Shown piece after piece: positions 6,975 to 7,337 of a stretch of DNA of 7,337 bases. The notes beneath the pieces were generated by a model. That model had not been told where the DNA came from and made no database searches. It saw only the letters and a list, made by a program, of their open reading frames with translations. Where the stretch lies: positions 1 through 7,337 of the forward strand of contig CADCQR010000138.1 in the NCBI GenBank assembly GCA_902803685.1, in the 5' to 3' direction. The translations under genes were made by a program, and so were the position numbers. The DNA is from an uncultured Erysipelotrichaceae bacterium (GTDB lineage Bacteria > Bacillota_I > Bacilli_A > RF39 > UBA660). Each line of letters opens with the position of its first letter. Position 1 is the first letter of the stretch.

Positions 6975-7111
6975 AATGTTAATTTTATATTAAAATGTTT
7001 TTGGGTTATAAATATAAAATAATGATACAAACTATATATTATGTAGTAACAATAATTGTTGTTATCTAATATTTTTACCAAAAAATTAAAGACTGATTAA
7101 AAAATAAAGCC
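6975..7111 (+). other. AT-rich intergenic stretch with a palindrome, otherwise featureless
   Basis: The region from the trmK stop to the gene at 7176 is about 300 bases with no recognised gene. It contains the terminator, then this stretch, then a promoter. Apart from a 13-base palindrome AACAAT-A-ATTGTT (7048-7060) I see only AT-rich sequence and chance inverted repeats such as TTTTAAT/ATTAAAA (6971-6977 and 6989-6995). Confidence 0.5.
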
Positions 7112-7140
7112 TTGTATAGATATTGGTTTTGTGTTATAAG
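7112..7140 (+). promoter_or_regulatory. Sigma-A-type promoter with extended -10, upstream of the gene at 7176
   Basis: The -35 is TTGTAT (7112-7117) and the -10 is TATAAG (7135-7140, 5 of 6), with a 17-base spacer and an extended -10 TG at 7132-7133. Transcription would start near 7147, leaving a leader of about 29 bases that contains the AAGGTAGTGAG ribosome-binding region (7156-7166). Confidence 0.65.
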
Positions 7141-7175
7141 TAAAGAGAATAGTATAAGGTAGTGAGATATAATTT

Positions 7176-7337
7176 ATGAATAAGTATAAATTGTCAAAAA
7201 AGGGAAAAATTTCTATTTATGTTTTTACATTCTTATTTTTCTGCTCTTTAATTTTTTGTGGTTATAGTGCTTTTGCATCCGCAGAAAAGTTTAAAGTTAC
7301 TGATGTTGAGATAATTGATAAATCGGATAATGTTTTA
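7176..7337 (+). CDS. Exported or membrane-anchored protein of unknown function, 3' end outside the window
   Basis: I do not recognise the family. The visible 54 residues start with a positive segment (MNKYKLSKKGK), then a hydrophobic core of about 18-20 residues (ISIYVFTFLFFCSLIFCGYS). Small residues AFASA before EKFKVTD look like a signal peptidase I site (A-S-A before E37). A signal peptide is therefore likely; an uncleaved N-terminal membrane anchor is the alternative. The Cys residues in the hydrophobic core are not followed by a lipobox arrangement I would trust. The downstream residues (EKFKVTDVEIIDKSDNVL) look like the first beta strands of an extracellular domain. ATG 7176 was chosen because it follows a weak Shine-Dalgarno (AAGGTAGTGAG) and a good promoter and gives the classical signal-peptide layout. 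It is transcribed separately from the trmK operon. Confidence 0.7.
   Translation, partial: MNKYKLSKKGKISIYVFTFLFFCSLIFCGYSAFASAEKFKVTDVEIIDKSDNVL

Noticed and set aside
7168..7173. Perfect TATAAT just before ATG 7176
   Set aside because: A transcript from it would start near 7180, inside the coding sequence, and no -35 box is suitably placed; the 7112-7140 promoter is better.
1..7337. Reassigned genetic code (TGA as Trp) suggested by the extreme A+T content
   Set aside because: No gene contains an in-frame TGA, Trp codons are TGG, and trmK ends at TGA in the expected place.
1..7337. Mobile elements, CRISPR arrays, tRNA or rRNA genes, and a novel multi-gene system
   Set aside because: No transposase or integrase, no regularly spaced repeats and no conserved RNA-gene sequences were seen; nearly all bases belong to known core genes.

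Overview
The window is an ordinary core-genome stretch from a very A+T-rich (about three-quarters A+T by eye), endospore-forming low-GC Gram-positive bacterium (Firmicutes). The lineage is inferred from three things: an intact sporulation sigma-K gene, the YqeG-YqeH pair, and the dnaG-rpoD-trmK order known from Bacilli and relatives. The genes use the standard bacterial code: there is no TGA inside any gene, Trp is TGG, and trmK ends with TGA. All genes lie on the + strand. I cannot name the species; an uncultured gut-type Bacilli or Clostridia lineage would fit, but this is a guess.

Layout. Bases 1-963 hold the C-terminal part of a multispanning Wzx-type polysaccharide flippase, cut by the window edge and probably the end of a cell-surface polysaccharide locus. 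Next is sigK (996-1694), with its pro-sequence and no skin-type interruption. It is followed by a housekeeping pair, yqeG (HAD phosphatase, 1733-2251) and yqeH (circularly permuted GTPase of 30S ribosome assembly, 2244-3263). The pair overlaps by 8 bases, is read from a near-consensus sigma-A promoter lying over the end of sigK, and is closed by a hairpin-plus-T-tract terminator (3276-3308).

A second unit starts from a promoter at 3320-3350 and carries dnaG (primase), rpoD (housekeeping sigma factor) and trmK (tRNA m1A22 methyltransferase), with gaps of 2 and 1 bases. This is the macromolecular-synthesis operon without rpsU at its head. It ends at a second hairpin terminator (6942-6974). The following intergenic region holds an AT-rich palindrome and an extended -10 promoter. 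That promoter leads into a new gene at 7176, which encodes an exported or membrane-anchored protein of unknown function and is cut by the window end.

Two sigma factors of the same superfamily lie about 4 kb apart: the late mother-cell factor (sigK) and the vegetative factor (rpoD). Several starts had to be moved inward from the longest reading frame because the Shine-Dalgarno sequences and family N-termini point there (yqeG 1733, yqeH 2244, dnaG GTG 3377). Predicted leaders are short, with the Shine-Dalgarno almost at the 5' end. I found no mobile element, CRISPR array, rRNA or tRNA, and nothing that looks like an undescribed multi-gene system. The points worth a second look are modest: regulation of sigK, the small structured segment after trmK, and the unknown exported protein.
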